Shown piece after piece: positions 5,500 through 14,979 of a DNA stretch of 49,376 nt. How positions within the stretch are numbered: the stretch's first letter is position 1; each line of letters begins with the position of its first letter. The notes under the pieces are model-generated. The model had not been told where the DNA came from and did no database searches. It saw nothing but the letters and a program-made list of their open reading frames with translations. Both the position numbers and the translations under genes were made by a program. This stretch comes from Oxalobacteraceae bacterium (GTDB taxonomy: Bacteria; Pseudomonadota; Gammaproteobacteria; Burkholderiales; Burkholderiaceae_D), in contig JANXTY010000022.1 of assembly GCA_025352145.1 (NCBI GenBank), positions 1 to 49,376 on the forward strand. Direction: 5' to 3'.

Positions 5500-6168
5500 C
5501 TAATCCTTCTCGATTAGACCAAGTTCATGAAGTGCTCGCAGTATGATGTTTTTGGGAAGGAAAAATTTTAATTCCACATCAAGCGCAAACATGTATGGAA
5601 TTTTCGAGCCCATCATTTCTTCATAGTGCTGTGCGACTCGATCGACTTCAGCTCCATAGGATGGCCCCGCCTTGTATTGTTTGAGAAGCGAATCTGCTTT
5701 TTGTTTGTCTGGGCACCACCGCCAGCAAAGTACGTTTTCTCCCTCATATTGAAACATCGAGGCATCATTACTAGGGTGTAAAAATTGGTGCCGAAGGGTA
5801 GCGGCAGGCCGTGGCTGTGGCAGAGTAGGTGTCGTTGTCTGGCAAACTGGAATGGCATGTTGTTCGTGCTGCTGACGTTCTGTTTCCAATTGCTCGATAA
5901 AATCCGTCGTGTTTTGTATCAGCCGCGCTCGCTCCTCGGCAGTTAGACGTCGCCCCTCGCCCCAATGATAGAGAGGGTATTCGGATTCCATATTCCATGA
6001 ACTCTGATGTTTCTTAAAGCAGGCAGATCCCAACAAAGTGAACACCCCGTCAATCAGTAAGATATGAATGCGTCGATACACGCCATGACCGCAACCAGGC
6101 GCTTGGCACACGATTCGATCTGATTTTTCGACCTCTACGATCGCTACTAAAGAAACTTGCTGTGTCAT
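5500..6168 (-). CDS. Cysteine-rich protein of unknown function
   Basis: 222 residues from ATG 6168, chosen over an in-frame GTG nine bases upstream because GAG precedes the ATG at better spacing. The N-terminal 55 residues contain CQAPGCGHG (Cys21, Cys26, His28) and GSACFKK (Cys50), which could form a small zinc-binding module. The middle is Gln/Thr/Pro-rich and looks like a linker. The C-terminus (FALDVELKFFLPKNIILRAL) is helical. No family recognised. It lies upstream of the protease gene in the same direction with a 167-bp gap, so the two may be a pair. Confidence 0.6.
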   Translation of the reverse strand: MTQQVSLVAIVEVEKSDRIVCQAPGCGHGVYRRIHILLIDGVFTLLGSACFKKHQSSWNMESEYPLYHWGEGRRLTAEERARLIQNTTDFIEQLETERQQHEQHAIPVCQTTTPTLPQPRPAATLRHQFLHPSNDASMFQYEGENVLCWRWCPDKQKADSLLKQYKAGPSYGAEVDRVAQHYEEMMGSKIPYMFALDVELKFFLPKNIILRALHELGLIEKD

Positions 6169-6581
6169 TGATCTCACGACGATGAGTGGTTGCTCGGTTG
6201 GCTCTTTTCACGACTTTTAAGCAATATATTGAATCGTTCCCCATTTTGGCAAATATAGTCGAGAGCATCTACGACGCGATGGATGCAAATTTTGGTTATT
6301 TTTTCTTTTCCATATCTTACTTGCCTTCTTCTCTCCGTTCACTTGTCATCCCAATCCATTGGTGGGTGCTTCTTCCTCGAAAGTGACAGTAGATCGTAAA
6401 TATGAATTTGCTGAAACTAATTTGATCGACATAAGCAGACTAACTTAGCTTTTTAGGGGAATTGTGATATAAGCAATTAATCAGCATAAATAAAAAGCGA
6501 TTTATCCATTCTTTTTGGAGAATACCGCTCACGCAATTTTGTTGGGATTATTTGACCTAATTACTATGGGCATTCTCGGGA
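6169..6581. other. AT-rich intergenic stretch
   Basis: 413 bp between divergent genes. A 66-codon plus-strand frame exists (6186-6386), but it has no ribosome binding site and no recognisable protein. The segment holds one near copy (19 of 20 bases) of the repeat unit seen at 31993-32012, at 6248-6267. Promoters for both neighbours should lie here, but none is clear enough to mark. Confidence 0.5.
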
Positions 6582-7889
6582 ATGCATGGCATTACTATGA
6601 CCTCCATGACCAATGATGAAATTAACGCCCTTAAAAAGCAATTGCAGGCTCTATTTACAGATGGCTTGGTAACTGTTGTTGGTTCAGGATTATCTTGTGC
6701 TGAAAATCTTCCTGGCATGGGCGACCTCGCAGATGAATTGAGGTCAAAAATTCCTTCTCGTCTTGGAACCGCAGATCTAGCAAGTTGGGAAGAAGTTGAG
6801 ACACATCTGACAGCAGGAAGCGGGCTAGAAATTTCTCTACAAAAAGCTACAGCTAACGATGCGGTCGAAGATGCAATTATTGCCGTGACTGCTGACTTCG
6901 TTCTGTCAAAAGAGTTGAAGACTATCGAAGAATGTCTATACACCAATCGAAGACTAAAAATTTCTTACTTGTTACCGCACCTATCTGCTGCTAGCCCGAA
7001 GCTAGTCAACATTATCACCACTAATTATGATCGACTAATTGAATTTGCTGCAGAAAGAGAGGGGTGGGGGGTGGATACAATGATGATTGGTCGCTATTGG
7101 GGGGTGCATAATCCACAAGTAAGTGACAAATCTTTTGTTCAAGGCATTGTGCAAAACTCTAAATCACCTCGCCTTTACTATCGCAATCGAATACGGCTAT
7201 TTAAGCCTCATGGAAGTTTGGATTGGTACTCAAGCACTGGCGGAGTAGTTGCTAGTATTTTGCCTTTGACTGGCCAAAGACTGATCATTACCCCTGGCAT
7301 ATCGTAAATATCAGAAGGGATACGAGCAACCATTTGATATTCATCGAGAGCAAGGTAACTCTGCCATTGATAAAGCAAGCGCCATCTTATGCATTGGGTA
7401 TGGGTTTAATGATGAACATCTGCAAACTCATTTATCCGAACGTTTATCAAGAGGGACCAAAGGGCTATTACTTACCTGGGGACTGTCTATCAAGGTGCCT
7501 TGAATGGACTAGCGCTGGTGTCAAAAGATTCCTACGTACCGATATATATTGCAATCAACAATATTCTTCTCGCATTCGACGCAGCATCCAAGTTAAGCGA
7601 TCGTCCAAAAAAGGGTGAAATTGATGCCTTGGCAGGCCAATTGGATGATTTTGAAAGAGTGCTGAAAAGTGGGCGTGCGTTGCTTGATTGCGAGGTACTG
7701 TTTAAAGCAAACAATATGGAACTTTTCTGCTTCTTAGTTGATGACCGGGCGGAACGGTACAAGTGTGCGCGACTCGCAATGCACCAAGCTGGTATCGCAG
7801 GCGGAAAAGACAATGCAAAGTTGTGGTTATCGCGTAAGGAATTAGAAATGCGTACGCATCTCAATGTGGATGCAATCGAAATTCGATAG
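6582..7889 (+). pseudogene. SIR2-family NADase-like gene broken by two compensating frameshifts
   Basis: The first frame (6582-7307) encodes TVVGSGLSCA (nucleotide-binding GxGxS at 33-38), NIITTNYDRL (146-150) and FKPHGSLDW (His210). These are the hallmarks of SIR2 domains used as NAD-consuming effectors in phage defence. It stops at TAA 7305, but the family's C-terminal motif CIGYGFNDEHL continues in the +1 frame (7297-7487). The end (from TAT 7488) is back in the original frame to 7889. Rejoined, the product would be about 435 residues. Two single-site indels near 7296 and 7487 explain it. Inactivation and sequencing error cannot be distinguished. Base composition is more AT-rich than the neighbours, suggesting transfer. 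Confidence 0.75.
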
Positions 7890-7953
7890 TCGATTCATGT
7901 CGCGCAATTTTGGGCTTGATAATGAAAATGAACTTCAGAAAAAGGGGATGAAA

Positions 7954-8412
7954 ATGGATTACATGCATTTATTGGCAATAATCACAAAAGGTTTAGGTTT
8001 TTTGAAAATGGTAGTAAAAATTGTAAAGTCAGTTTTTACGCCACAAGTACAGCGAACGTTAATACAAACAACTAAAAACCTTCATTACAGTATGACTAGT
8101 CCAACCATAATTCGATTCGGTGAAGGACACCTCTTTGGCGGGACTGTATTTGCCGCTGGCATGGCAGTTCTAATTTGGCTAATTTTTATATGCTGTGCGT
8201 CATCAGTACTCTGCACTTTTTCCAAGCTAAGCCATGCTCCAGGTTTCTTCCTTTTTGCGGTTGTCGCGGCGGCGTTATTTGTCCAAATGTACGGTCTCAA
8301 AATAATTGTGGGCGTAGCGCTAGGCTTAACCCGAGCTGCGAGTTGGGGATTTAGGCATTATTCGATGAAGACTAAATTTAGAAAAGTAAAGGTGATCGTA
8401 TTTTTTCTTTAA
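7954..8412 (+). CDS. Small membrane protein next to the SIR2 gene
   Basis: 152 residues from ATG 7954, chosen because AAGGGG lies 6 nt upstream; longer in-frame starts lie inside the SIR2 reading frame. Two strong hydrophobic segments (about 58-83 and 96-125) follow a basic amphipathic N-terminus (KMVVKIVKSVF), and the C-terminus is very basic. No family recognised. It follows the SIR2 gene by 64 bp on the same strand, so co-transcription is likely. A NADase paired with a membrane protein is a recurrent layout in abortive-infection systems, but this pairing is inference. Confidence 0.55.
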   Translation: MDYMHLLAIITKGLGFLKMVVKIVKSVFTPQVQRTLIQTTKNLHYSMTSPTIIRFGEGHLFGGTVFAAGMAVLIWLIFICCASSVLCTFSKLSHAPGFFLFAVVAAALFVQMYGLKIIVGVALGLTRAASWGFRHYSMKTKFRKVKVIVFFL

Positions 8413-8486
8413 TGGTCATTACAGAATATTTTTTACTGTATGTATTTACTTCTCCAATAGCGTAGCGCCTGAAATACAAAAGCGCT

Positions 8487-10259
8487 TTGCATCCTGAGAC
8501 TAATTTTTTTGGTGACGCACCGTTATTGTCTTGGTTGCCTGACGAGACATTGTTTAGTCTCGTAAGCCGGCATCACAAATTTTGGGGGCATGGCCTGGCC
8601 AAGCAAACAAATTTACTTTTATTTGGACGGTCACGAGGTGGCAGTCAACATGATCTTCCAAGCGGAATTGATGATTTTGTGAGACTTACAGAGCAGCGTC
8701 TAGGTACAGCCGATGAAATCTGCGTTCAGCATACCTTGCTTCGTTATTACAGAAATTTTATTGGCGACAGGGACGAGGAGAATTTTGTTGCGACGCTTCG
8801 TAGTCAATCAGTAGCAAACCTAAAATTTCGCCTCGGAATTCTAACCAGCCGATTTCGTGCGCATCACCCACTCAAGGCCTGTAGCGTATGCATGCAAAAC
8901 GACAGAGGGGAATTTGGTTGGGCATACTGGCACATACAGCACCAGTATCCCGGTGTATGGATATGTCAAACACACGGTTCCCCGCTTCTCGAATCTGACC
9001 TGAAATCTAGTGGTGTTGAGCGATTTCATTGGCATCTTCCAGGCGCAGCTCACCTTCGGCCATGGCCAGTAGAACTTAAGGCATTGCGAGATATGCACTT
9101 TGACAGTCTATCTCGCCTAGCTAACCTCACTATCAATATAGTCCACCGACAGCCGAGAATTCGAATCGATCTGACGCAGCTGCATTGGGCTTATCGCGTG
9201 GCGCTGGGGCGTCGGAATTTACTAACGCCAAATGGTGGGCTACGGTTGTCAGCTATTGCCGATGAATTCCTTACTTATGTACAGACTTTGAAACTGCTAC
9301 CGGAATTTTCGGGGCTGGCTTCGACTATTAATGAAGCCAACGCCCAGATGTCACGCATGCTTCGAGTTCCTCGTTCGGGAACGCATCCTTTACGGCATAT
9401 CGTTATGATCGATTGGCTGTTTGGCGAAAGCGGAAAGTTTTTTAAAGCATATGAAAAAATATTATCGTTGCCTCAAATCAGCAATGACATAAAACCTTCC
9501 GGCCAAAGTTTAATACTCCCCTCCACGGCTGAGAAAAGTGACCGCAAACAAACGCTGGCAAAACTTATTCAGGAGGAAGGTAAATCGATGCGGGCGGCTG
9601 CCGCTGTATTGGATATTGATACGGCAACCGCAATTGTTTGGGCGGCGCAAATGGGTATCGAAGCCTCCCATCGTCCTAAAAAACTTAAGGCGGATCGCCG
9701 AAAAGCTTTGGTAGAGATTCTCAGGCAAGGCGTTGATAAAAAAATCGCAGCAAAGGAATTTGAAATTTCAGTGGTGACCGTGACGCATGTTCTTCGAAGT
9801 GAATTTGGGCTGAACCAACAATGGCAACAGGCGCGACAGGCAGCTGCCCGAGTCAGAGCTCGCGAAGCGTGGTCGGCATTGGTCACTGAACACGCGAATT
9901 TGGGTGTCAAATTTATCCGCAATTTGAACCCGGCGGCCTACGCGTGGTTGTACCGGAATGACCGAAAATGGCTGTCCGAGAGGTCGCCAGTCCTTGGTGT
10001 AAGCATATCTTCAACTAGTCACCGGGTTCACTGGGATGAGAGAGACTTGGATTTGAGTGCAGCGGTGGAGCGCGCGGCGCTTACTTTACGCAGCTCATTG
10101 GGCAAACAAAAATTGATGTTATGGCACCTCTATCAGGCGATCCCAGAATTAAAGGCAAAGTTAAGCGTTTTAGATCGTTTGCCGATTACGTTACGTGCGA
10201 TAGAAGTTGCATTGGGACGCCGCGTTCCAGCAACGCTGAAAACTGACATGTTGGATTGA
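8487..10259 (+). CDS. tniQ: TniQ/TnsD-family target-selection protein
   Basis: 590 residues from TTG 8487. The N-terminus has the typical TniQ opening (LLSWLPDETLFSLVSRHH), followed by a zinc finger of the family: CSVC (132-135), then CQTH (160-163). The C-terminal half holds HTH-like repeats (e.g. SMRAAAAVLDIDTATAIVWA and KKIAAKEFEISVVTVTHVL), as in long TnsD proteins that read a specific attachment site. Known role: binds the target DNA and recruits the TnsC ATPase and TnsAB transposase. It faces away from tnsABC and starts a rightward group with an XRE gene and a second TniQ. Its length fits a TnsD-type, site-reading member. Confidence 0.88.
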   Translation: MHPETNFFGDAPLLSWLPDETLFSLVSRHHKFWGHGLAKQTNLLLFGRSRGGSQHDLPSGIDDFVRLTEQRLGTADEICVQHTLLRYYRNFIGDRDEENFVATLRSQSVANLKFRLGILTSRFRAHHPLKACSVCMQNDRGEFGWAYWHIQHQYPGVWICQTHGSPLLESDLKSSGVERFHWHLPGAAHLRPWPVELKALRDMHFDSLSRLANLTINIVHRQPRIRIDLTQLHWAYRVALGRRNLLTPNGGLRLSAIADEFLTYVQTLKLLPEFSGLASTINEANAQMSRMLRVPRSGTHPLRHIVMIDWLFGESGKFFKAYEKILSLPQISNDIKPSGQSLILPSTAEKSDRKQTLAKLIQEEGKSMRAAAAVLDIDTATAIVWAAQMGIEASHRPKKLKADRRKALVEILRQGVDKKIAAKEFEISVVTVTHVLRSEFGLNQQWQQARQAAARVRAREAWSALVTEHANLGVKFIRNLNPAAYAWLYRNDRKWLSERSPVLGVSISSTSHRVHWDERDLDLSAAVERAALTLRSSLGKQKLMLWHLYQAIPELKAKLSVLDRLPITLRAIEVALGRRVPATLKTDMLD

Positions 10260-10324
10260 GCATACTGATGCCAATTTAAGATAAGGTACTTGTATTCATA
10301 TATTCATTTTGATATTCTCTTCCT

Positions 10325-10696
10325 ATGGAGAAAAATGACCTTCAAGCCAGAGCGTTACGCGCCTCGAAAATATGTAAATCAATTGGGTTAACTCAGAAGC
10401 AGCTTGCATTGGCAATTGGTGCTAGTCAGCCTCAAGTTAGCCGAATCTTGAAAGGACGCGGTCTGCGTGCATCAAGAATTTTTGATGAAGTATGCATTTA
10501 TGCAGAAAATAAAATTAAGAAAACATCTGCCGATGCAATTATTTCAAATTCGGAACTGATGGGCGCACTGCAAGAAACTTGGGATGGAACTGCAACACAT
10601 GCAAAAGCACTGGCTGCCGTTATTCGTTCATTGAGACTTCTTGCGTCGCCTGAAATTAAGGCTCAGCCTAAAACAAAGAAAGTAAAATCCCGATGA
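10325..10696 (+). CDS. XRE-family HTH protein between two TniQ genes
   Basis: 123 residues. A Cro/C1-type helix-turn-helix is clear at about 20-45 (GLTQKQLALAIGASQPQVSR, then ILKGRG). The C-terminus ends in a Lys-rich tail. Its stop overlaps the start of the next gene as ATGA, so regulator and second TniQ are translationally coupled. This might be a transposon regulator, or, given the coupling, a DNA-reading partner of the second TniQ. The first is the more usual role. Confidence 0.82.
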   Translation: MEKNDLQARALRASKICKSIGLTQKQLALAIGASQPQVSRILKGRGLRASRIFDEVCIYAENKIKKTSADAIISNSELMGALQETWDGTATHAKALAAVIRSLRLLASPEIKAQPKTKKVKSR

Positions 10697-12057
10697 TTTT
10701 GCTTTTGCCGTTGCCCGATGAACTGGATCGTTCCTACATGGGGCGACTTATACGACTAAACGGATTGCGGTCTGAGAAGGGTTTAGTGACATTGTTGGCG
10801 CAATGGGCAAATGTTGCTGAAGCTTCGCGCTGGGAAGTCTGTTGTCTGGATCTTTTATGTCGTGCAGCGAACATGGAACTTTCCCAATTTGTTCGTCGGC
10901 ATACAACGCTGCCGCTGCGTCGGTCATTCACGTCGTATCAACCAGACTTGGCTCATGGTAGTGCTGAAAGCCAATCGATGTTGCGACTCACAGGAATGAG
11001 ATTTGCACGCCCTGGGGCATATTTTTGTGTTGATTGCGTCAGGTTGGATCTTGAGACTTATGGCATGAGCTATTGGCGGCGCGACCACCAGCTGTTGGGA
11101 GTTTCAATATGCACGAAGCATCTTCGTCCACTGCGATATGTCGACAAAACTGAAGCGTTTTTAGATGCGCCTTCAAGTTTTGTAACCAATAGTCATTTAG
11201 TGAGTGAAGAATGGGCTAGGTTAAATCAGCAGCACTCAGGCATTCAGCGATTCCTCGCAATTTCCCGTGAACTTTTGGATCGTGCCAAACCATTTGACGT
11301 AAAGGTTGCCCGTCTTGTTCTTCACGAACAGGCCGCTGCTAGAGGATGGTGTACTCATGGGAGTAAGACGTCCAAACCTTTGTTGAGCGACCAGGTATTG
11401 GCGAATTTTCCGCTCGATTGGTTATCCACTGTCTTTCCTTTGTTGGCGGACAAGAAACCTGGTGTCACGTTTAATCAAATGGATGGTGTGTTGTATCTAT
11501 CTACGTCCGCATCATCAGTGGCGCCCTACATTTTGGCGTGCAGCCTTTTATTTAAATCGGCAGACGAGGCTCTTCATGCTTTGATGACTGATTTTACAAA
11601 GCCACGACCGCGTCAGAAAATTAAGCCTATCGATGCAGGTGACCTTCGCGCCGCTTATATTCTTGCAAAAGGTCAATATGCATTGGTGTTGCCTGAATTA
11701 TGCGACAGTCGAAGATCCATTCAGACGGGACTTGAATCCATTGGGCTTCCCAATCTACCTGGCAGAGGGAATCAATCGCATCTCATCGCAGTAACCGCAT
11801 TTTTCGTTCATAAAAAAACTTTGTCAGAAAGCGCCGCATTGGGTGGAGTGGAATTAAGCACTTTGGAGCATTTAATTCGACAAGGCGGCAACAATCTTGC
11901 CACAGCACTTACGGAAATCAGCGCACCTCCTACTGGACCTGGTTCGGGTGTCTTACGTGTAAAACCTAGAACGCCAATTGAAGCTGGCGCTACGACAGGA
12001 TCAATTGATGAGAAGTCCTCTTGGCATTCATTATGCGAATTGGAAATTGGGGATTAG
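10693..12057 (+). CDS. tniQ: Second TniQ-family protein
   Basis: 454 residues. It opens like TniQ (LLPLPDELDRSYMGRLIRLNG) and carries the family zinc finger: CVDC (112-115) and CTKH (140-143) around YGMSYWRRDHQLLG. It lacks the long HTH-rich C-terminus of the first TniQ (8487-10259), so the two are likely to select different targets, as in elements with both a site-specific and an alternative targeting protein. It is coupled by an ATGA overlap to the XRE gene upstream. No Cas gene or CRISPR array is in the window, so RNA-guided targeting is not supported. Confidence 0.85.
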   Translation: MILLLPLPDELDRSYMGRLIRLNGLRSEKGLVTLLAQWANVAEASRWEVCCLDLLCRAANMELSQFVRRHTTLPLRRSFTSYQPDLAHGSAESQSMLRLTGMRFARPGAYFCVDCVRLDLETYGMSYWRRDHQLLGVSICTKHLRPLRYVDKTEAFLDAPSSFVTNSHLVSEEWARLNQQHSGIQRFLAISRELLDRAKPFDVKVARLVLHEQAAARGWCTHGSKTSKPLLSDQVLANFPLDWLSTVFPLLADKKPGVTFNQMDGVLYLSTSASSVAPYILACSLLFKSADEALHALMTDFTKPRPRQKIKPIDAGDLRAAYILAKGQYALVLPELCDSRRSIQTGLESIGLPNLPGRGNQSHLIAVTAFFVHKKTLSESAALGGVELSTLEHLIRQGGNNLATALTEISAPPTGPGSGVLRVKPRTPIEAGATTGSIDEKSSWHSLCELEIGD

Positions 12058-12262
12058 TGCATTTCGCAAATTGCCGTAGTGCGGGTTACGCATTTCGTGC
12101 TATCAGGCCGTGTAAGCTGGTTTCGCAGTCAACTCACCAGCAGGAAAAGCTAGATGACTGCAGATCCCGATAGGCGGTAAAAGGCTGAAAGCGGACGGTC
12201 AGTTTTTACCGCGACAGGCTGTACCCGATCCATAGCAGCCGTCGCAAGAAGGCCATCGTTGA
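12058..12262. other. Convergent gap between TniQ and the anticodon nuclease
   Basis: 205 bp between two converging genes. No hairpin with a T-run, tRNA or coding frame was recognised. Confidence 0.5.
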
Positions 12263-14671
12263 CTATGCGTGCGTAGCAGACATAGGCGCAGGGGCGACAG
12301 CACCTATGCTATTCAAAAAGTGTTCGTACTGCACGGCATCCTTCTGCCGCATTCTCTCAAGCACGAAAATGGCCATCCTCGATATCTCGGCGCAGTCGAT
12401 CGGAGCCATTCCCCTATCTACGAATTCCTCAAGGTGCGAGTGTTCGTTCGTGAGACGATTTACGAAGTCCATCGAACTATCCTCATCACCAAAGAAGAGG
12501 CGCAGCCTTCCGTCGTTGTTTACGTCAGCGCTTGGGTATCGGAAAAATAGGAATGCCTCCAGAAACTTCCTTAGGTTATTCCCAAAGTTATAGAAACTGT
12601 GGTAACTCGTGCTTGACTTCGCTTCGTCTGCGCAGGTGTGAATCTCGGCAAAGAGGTAGTTCAACTCGGTGATGTAGCTTCTCAGGTACTTAGGCATCAG
12701 CCCAATGGAACTGGAATTTGCTTTTCGGACAATCATGAACTTTTCGACCTCCTCGGGCTTGCTCAACTTCTTTAGGTACTTAAGAAAGTCCAGGTTGTGG
12801 GTGGAGATGAAAAGCTGCTCATATTTGAATAATTTTTTCCCTGCCGCATTTTTCAGGTCCCTTCCATCTACGCCCCGAAGCGGCTTTGCGATAAAAGCCT
12901 CAATCAAGCTATAAATAAAGAATATGTGGTTGCTGTCGAGGCTTGAAATTGGGTCGTCGATGTAGATGATTGGGGCGGTGCCCTTTGTCTGAATATCTTC
13001 AAGTCTTGCCAGAAAATAGCAGAACGAGACAAGGCTACATTCACCTTCGCTCAAGTTGTATGCAGCCTGCTCACCCCGCATGATTCGAAACCTATATGTC
13101 GTCTGTCCTTCCTGCTCTTCGGCCAGCAGCCGGAGATTCGTCCCACCAAGTGAATGGCCAAGGTAACGGTTTACCTGCTCAGCACCCCGCTTCTCGTCCC
13201 TTAGCAGCGCTTGCAGAGCTTCCAACTTTGCGTTTAGTTCTTTGCCTTCGGCTTCTACAGCTTTCAGCTCTGCCAAAAGGTCCTTCTCGCCTTGCTTGTG
13301 AGCCTCAATGTCTGCGTTCGCCGCCTCCAACCCAGTATCAACGATGAATGCCGCGACCTCGCTAAGTTTGAGATCCTGACGCAACGCTTTATGGGTCGCA
13401 TCCAATTGGGCGGTATGTGCGTTGCTTGAGGAAACCAGCTGGCTGGTTTCCTCAAGCACCTCTTGGAGCATGACTACGCAGGCGAAGGTGGCATCATGCA
13501 ACTGTTTGTCGACAAAGATGTTCTCCGAACGCTCGCGCATGACCTTTGCGCACTCTTCAAGCGCTGTCTCGTATTCCAATAGAGCAGCGTCAAGACGCTT
13601 CGCTAGGTCATCGTGTTTCTCATGGAAAACCGAGTAGAACTGCGTGCGACTGGGTAGGCGAAGTCGGCTCAACTTCGTTTTCTCTGCCTCGATTTGGTCG
13701 GAAACCGCGTCAATTTTTCGTTGCAGGGTTTCGGACTCTTCGTTGAAGTGCTTGTTCAGAACATCCCAAAGGCTGTCGGGTAGAGACTGTCGGCAAAAGG
13801 CACATGTGTTCCGGTCAACGTGGAGCGCCTTGCCAGCTTTGACCCATTGCGCCAGAACAGTCGAGTTCAACAGGTCTTGTAGCGGAGCACTTGGCTTGAT
13901 TTTCTCAGCGACAATCCCTTGCGCCATTTTCCACAGATTCTCAATTGCGGGTCGGAATTCGAACAGTCCTCCGATTTCTGCAAGCGCCTTCTCCGTTAAT
14001 AACTTCACCTTCTCAGACCGCGTCACATCGTCCAGAGGCGTTATGTTCTGCGCAGTCGCTGTAGCTATGTCGGCACTCAGGTTTCGCACATCGTAGTACG
14101 GGTTTTTGTAGAGCGGGTTGTGCTTGATACCGTTGGCCTTATCAACCAATTTTTTATTTAAAGCTTCGGTCTTTTCGCTAACCAGGCGTTTGGCCTTTGC
14201 TACTTCATCCTTCTTCTTTGCGTACGCAGCCCGAAGGCCCGTATCGGAATCCTTGCTGCCAAGTTTCGTGCGGACCTCTTCTATCTGAGCCTCCACCTCC
14301 TTATTCTCGGATCCAAGAATGGCGAATGGCGTAATGTGTCCATCGTCATCACGAAGAAACGCTAAGTTACTTTCTACAAAATCCCTGTTGTATACTCGAA
14401 TCGGCGCGCTTTGGACGGTCAGTTGCTCGTGGGTCCAAAGACCGACACTGGTCTTGATGTTAAACGCAGGGTCTTCGAATCTGGCTGGTACTTGTCCGAC
14501 CTCAAATGAACGGAAAACACGGGAAAGTGTCGTTTTCCCTGAGTAATTGCGCCCGTAGATGATGTTCATCTTCTTGAACTTGCCAACAGCACCGTGGTTT
14601 TCTCGAACTTCCATATCCCACTGAAATCCGAAGAACGAGCCGAAGTTGCCGATATCAAGCTTCTCAATCAT
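12263..14671 (-). CDS. rloC: RloC/PrrC-type AAA_13 anticodon nuclease
   Basis: 802 residues. It has an ABC/Rad50-like ATPase split by a long coiled coil: Walker A GRNYSGKT (40-47), signature LSEGE (540-544), Walker B IIYIDDPISSLD (568-579), H-loop STHN (623-626). In the coiled coil, CAFC (Cys290, Cys293) is a zinc-hook motif, which distinguishes RloC from PrrC. The C-terminal domain has the anticodon-nuclease pattern Arg-x3-Glu...His: Arg701, Glu705 and His744 or His746. Known function of the family: upon DNA damage or phage takeover, cut tRNA at or near the wobble base and halt translation. It is the only cargo between tniQ and tnsC and is transcribed toward tniQ. No restriction genes, the usual PrrC partners, are adjacent. 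Confidence 0.8.
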   Translation of the reverse strand: MIEKLDIGNFGSFFGFQWDMEVRENHGAVGKFKKMNIIYGRNYSGKTTLSRVFRSFEVGQVPARFEDPAFNIKTSVGLWTHEQLTVQSAPIRVYNRDFVESNLAFLRDDDGHITPFAILGSENKEVEAQIEEVRTKLGSKDSDTGLRAAYAKKKDEVAKAKRLVSEKTEALNKKLVDKANGIKHNPLYKNPYYDVRNLSADIATATAQNITPLDDVTRSEKVKLLTEKALAEIGGLFEFRPAIENLWKMAQGIVAEKIKPSAPLQDLLNSTVLAQWVKAGKALHVDRNTCAFCRQSLPDSLWDVLNKHFNEESETLQRKIDAVSDQIEAEKTKLSRLRLPSRTQFYSVFHEKHDDLAKRLDAALLEYETALEECAKVMRERSENIFVDKQLHDATFACVVMLQEVLEETSQLVSSSNAHTAQLDATHKALRQDLKLSEVAAFIVDTGLEAANADIEAHKQGEKDLLAELKAVEAEGKELNAKLEALQALLRDEKRGAEQVNRYLGHSLGGTNLRLLAEEQEGQTTYRFRIMRGEQAAYNLSEGECSLVSFCYFLARLEDIQTKGTAPIIYIDDPISSLDSNHIFFIYSLIEAFIAKPLRGVDGRDLKNAAGKKLFKYEQLFISTHNLDFLKYLKKLSKPEEVEKFMIVRKANSSSIGLMPKYLRSYITELNYLFAEIHTCADEAKSSTSYHSFYNFGNNLRKFLEAFLFFRYPSADVNNDGRLRLFFGDEDSSMDFVNRLTNEHSHLEEFVDRGMAPIDCAEISRMAIFVLERMRQKDAVQYEHFLNSIGAVAPAPMSATHA

Positions 14672-14979
14672 TCCCCAGGCCCTCGATTATGTTGTACTAG
14701 TAAACCAAGACATCGTGGATTTTCAGAAAAGTCTCACCACCGCTAGAGCCTCTGGCAAAGAGGTTCCACCAAGATACCTCAATGTTATCGGATAGCATCG
14801 AGTGGTCGATGCGACGTCAGTTCCCTGGCCGATTGTACTTGATCACACAGCAATCTTGACGGACCGCTTCCGCTGCTTTTCGGTCGCTCGCACAGGACAT
14901 GCTGCACCGCTAGTATGGAATGCGAATAACCGGTGCTTCAAATTGCAAATCAGAGGCAAAATTGACTTATGAATATGGA
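14672..14979. other. Intergenic region between the nuclease and tnsC
   Basis: 308 bp, no convincing coding frame, RNA gene or terminator seen. It must contain the promoter for the nuclease gene. Confidence 0.5.

Noticed and set aside
6186-6386. 66-codon plus-strand frame
   Set aside because: No ribosome binding site, hydrophobic low-complexity end, no family resemblance; overlaps the transposon-repeat-like 20-mer.
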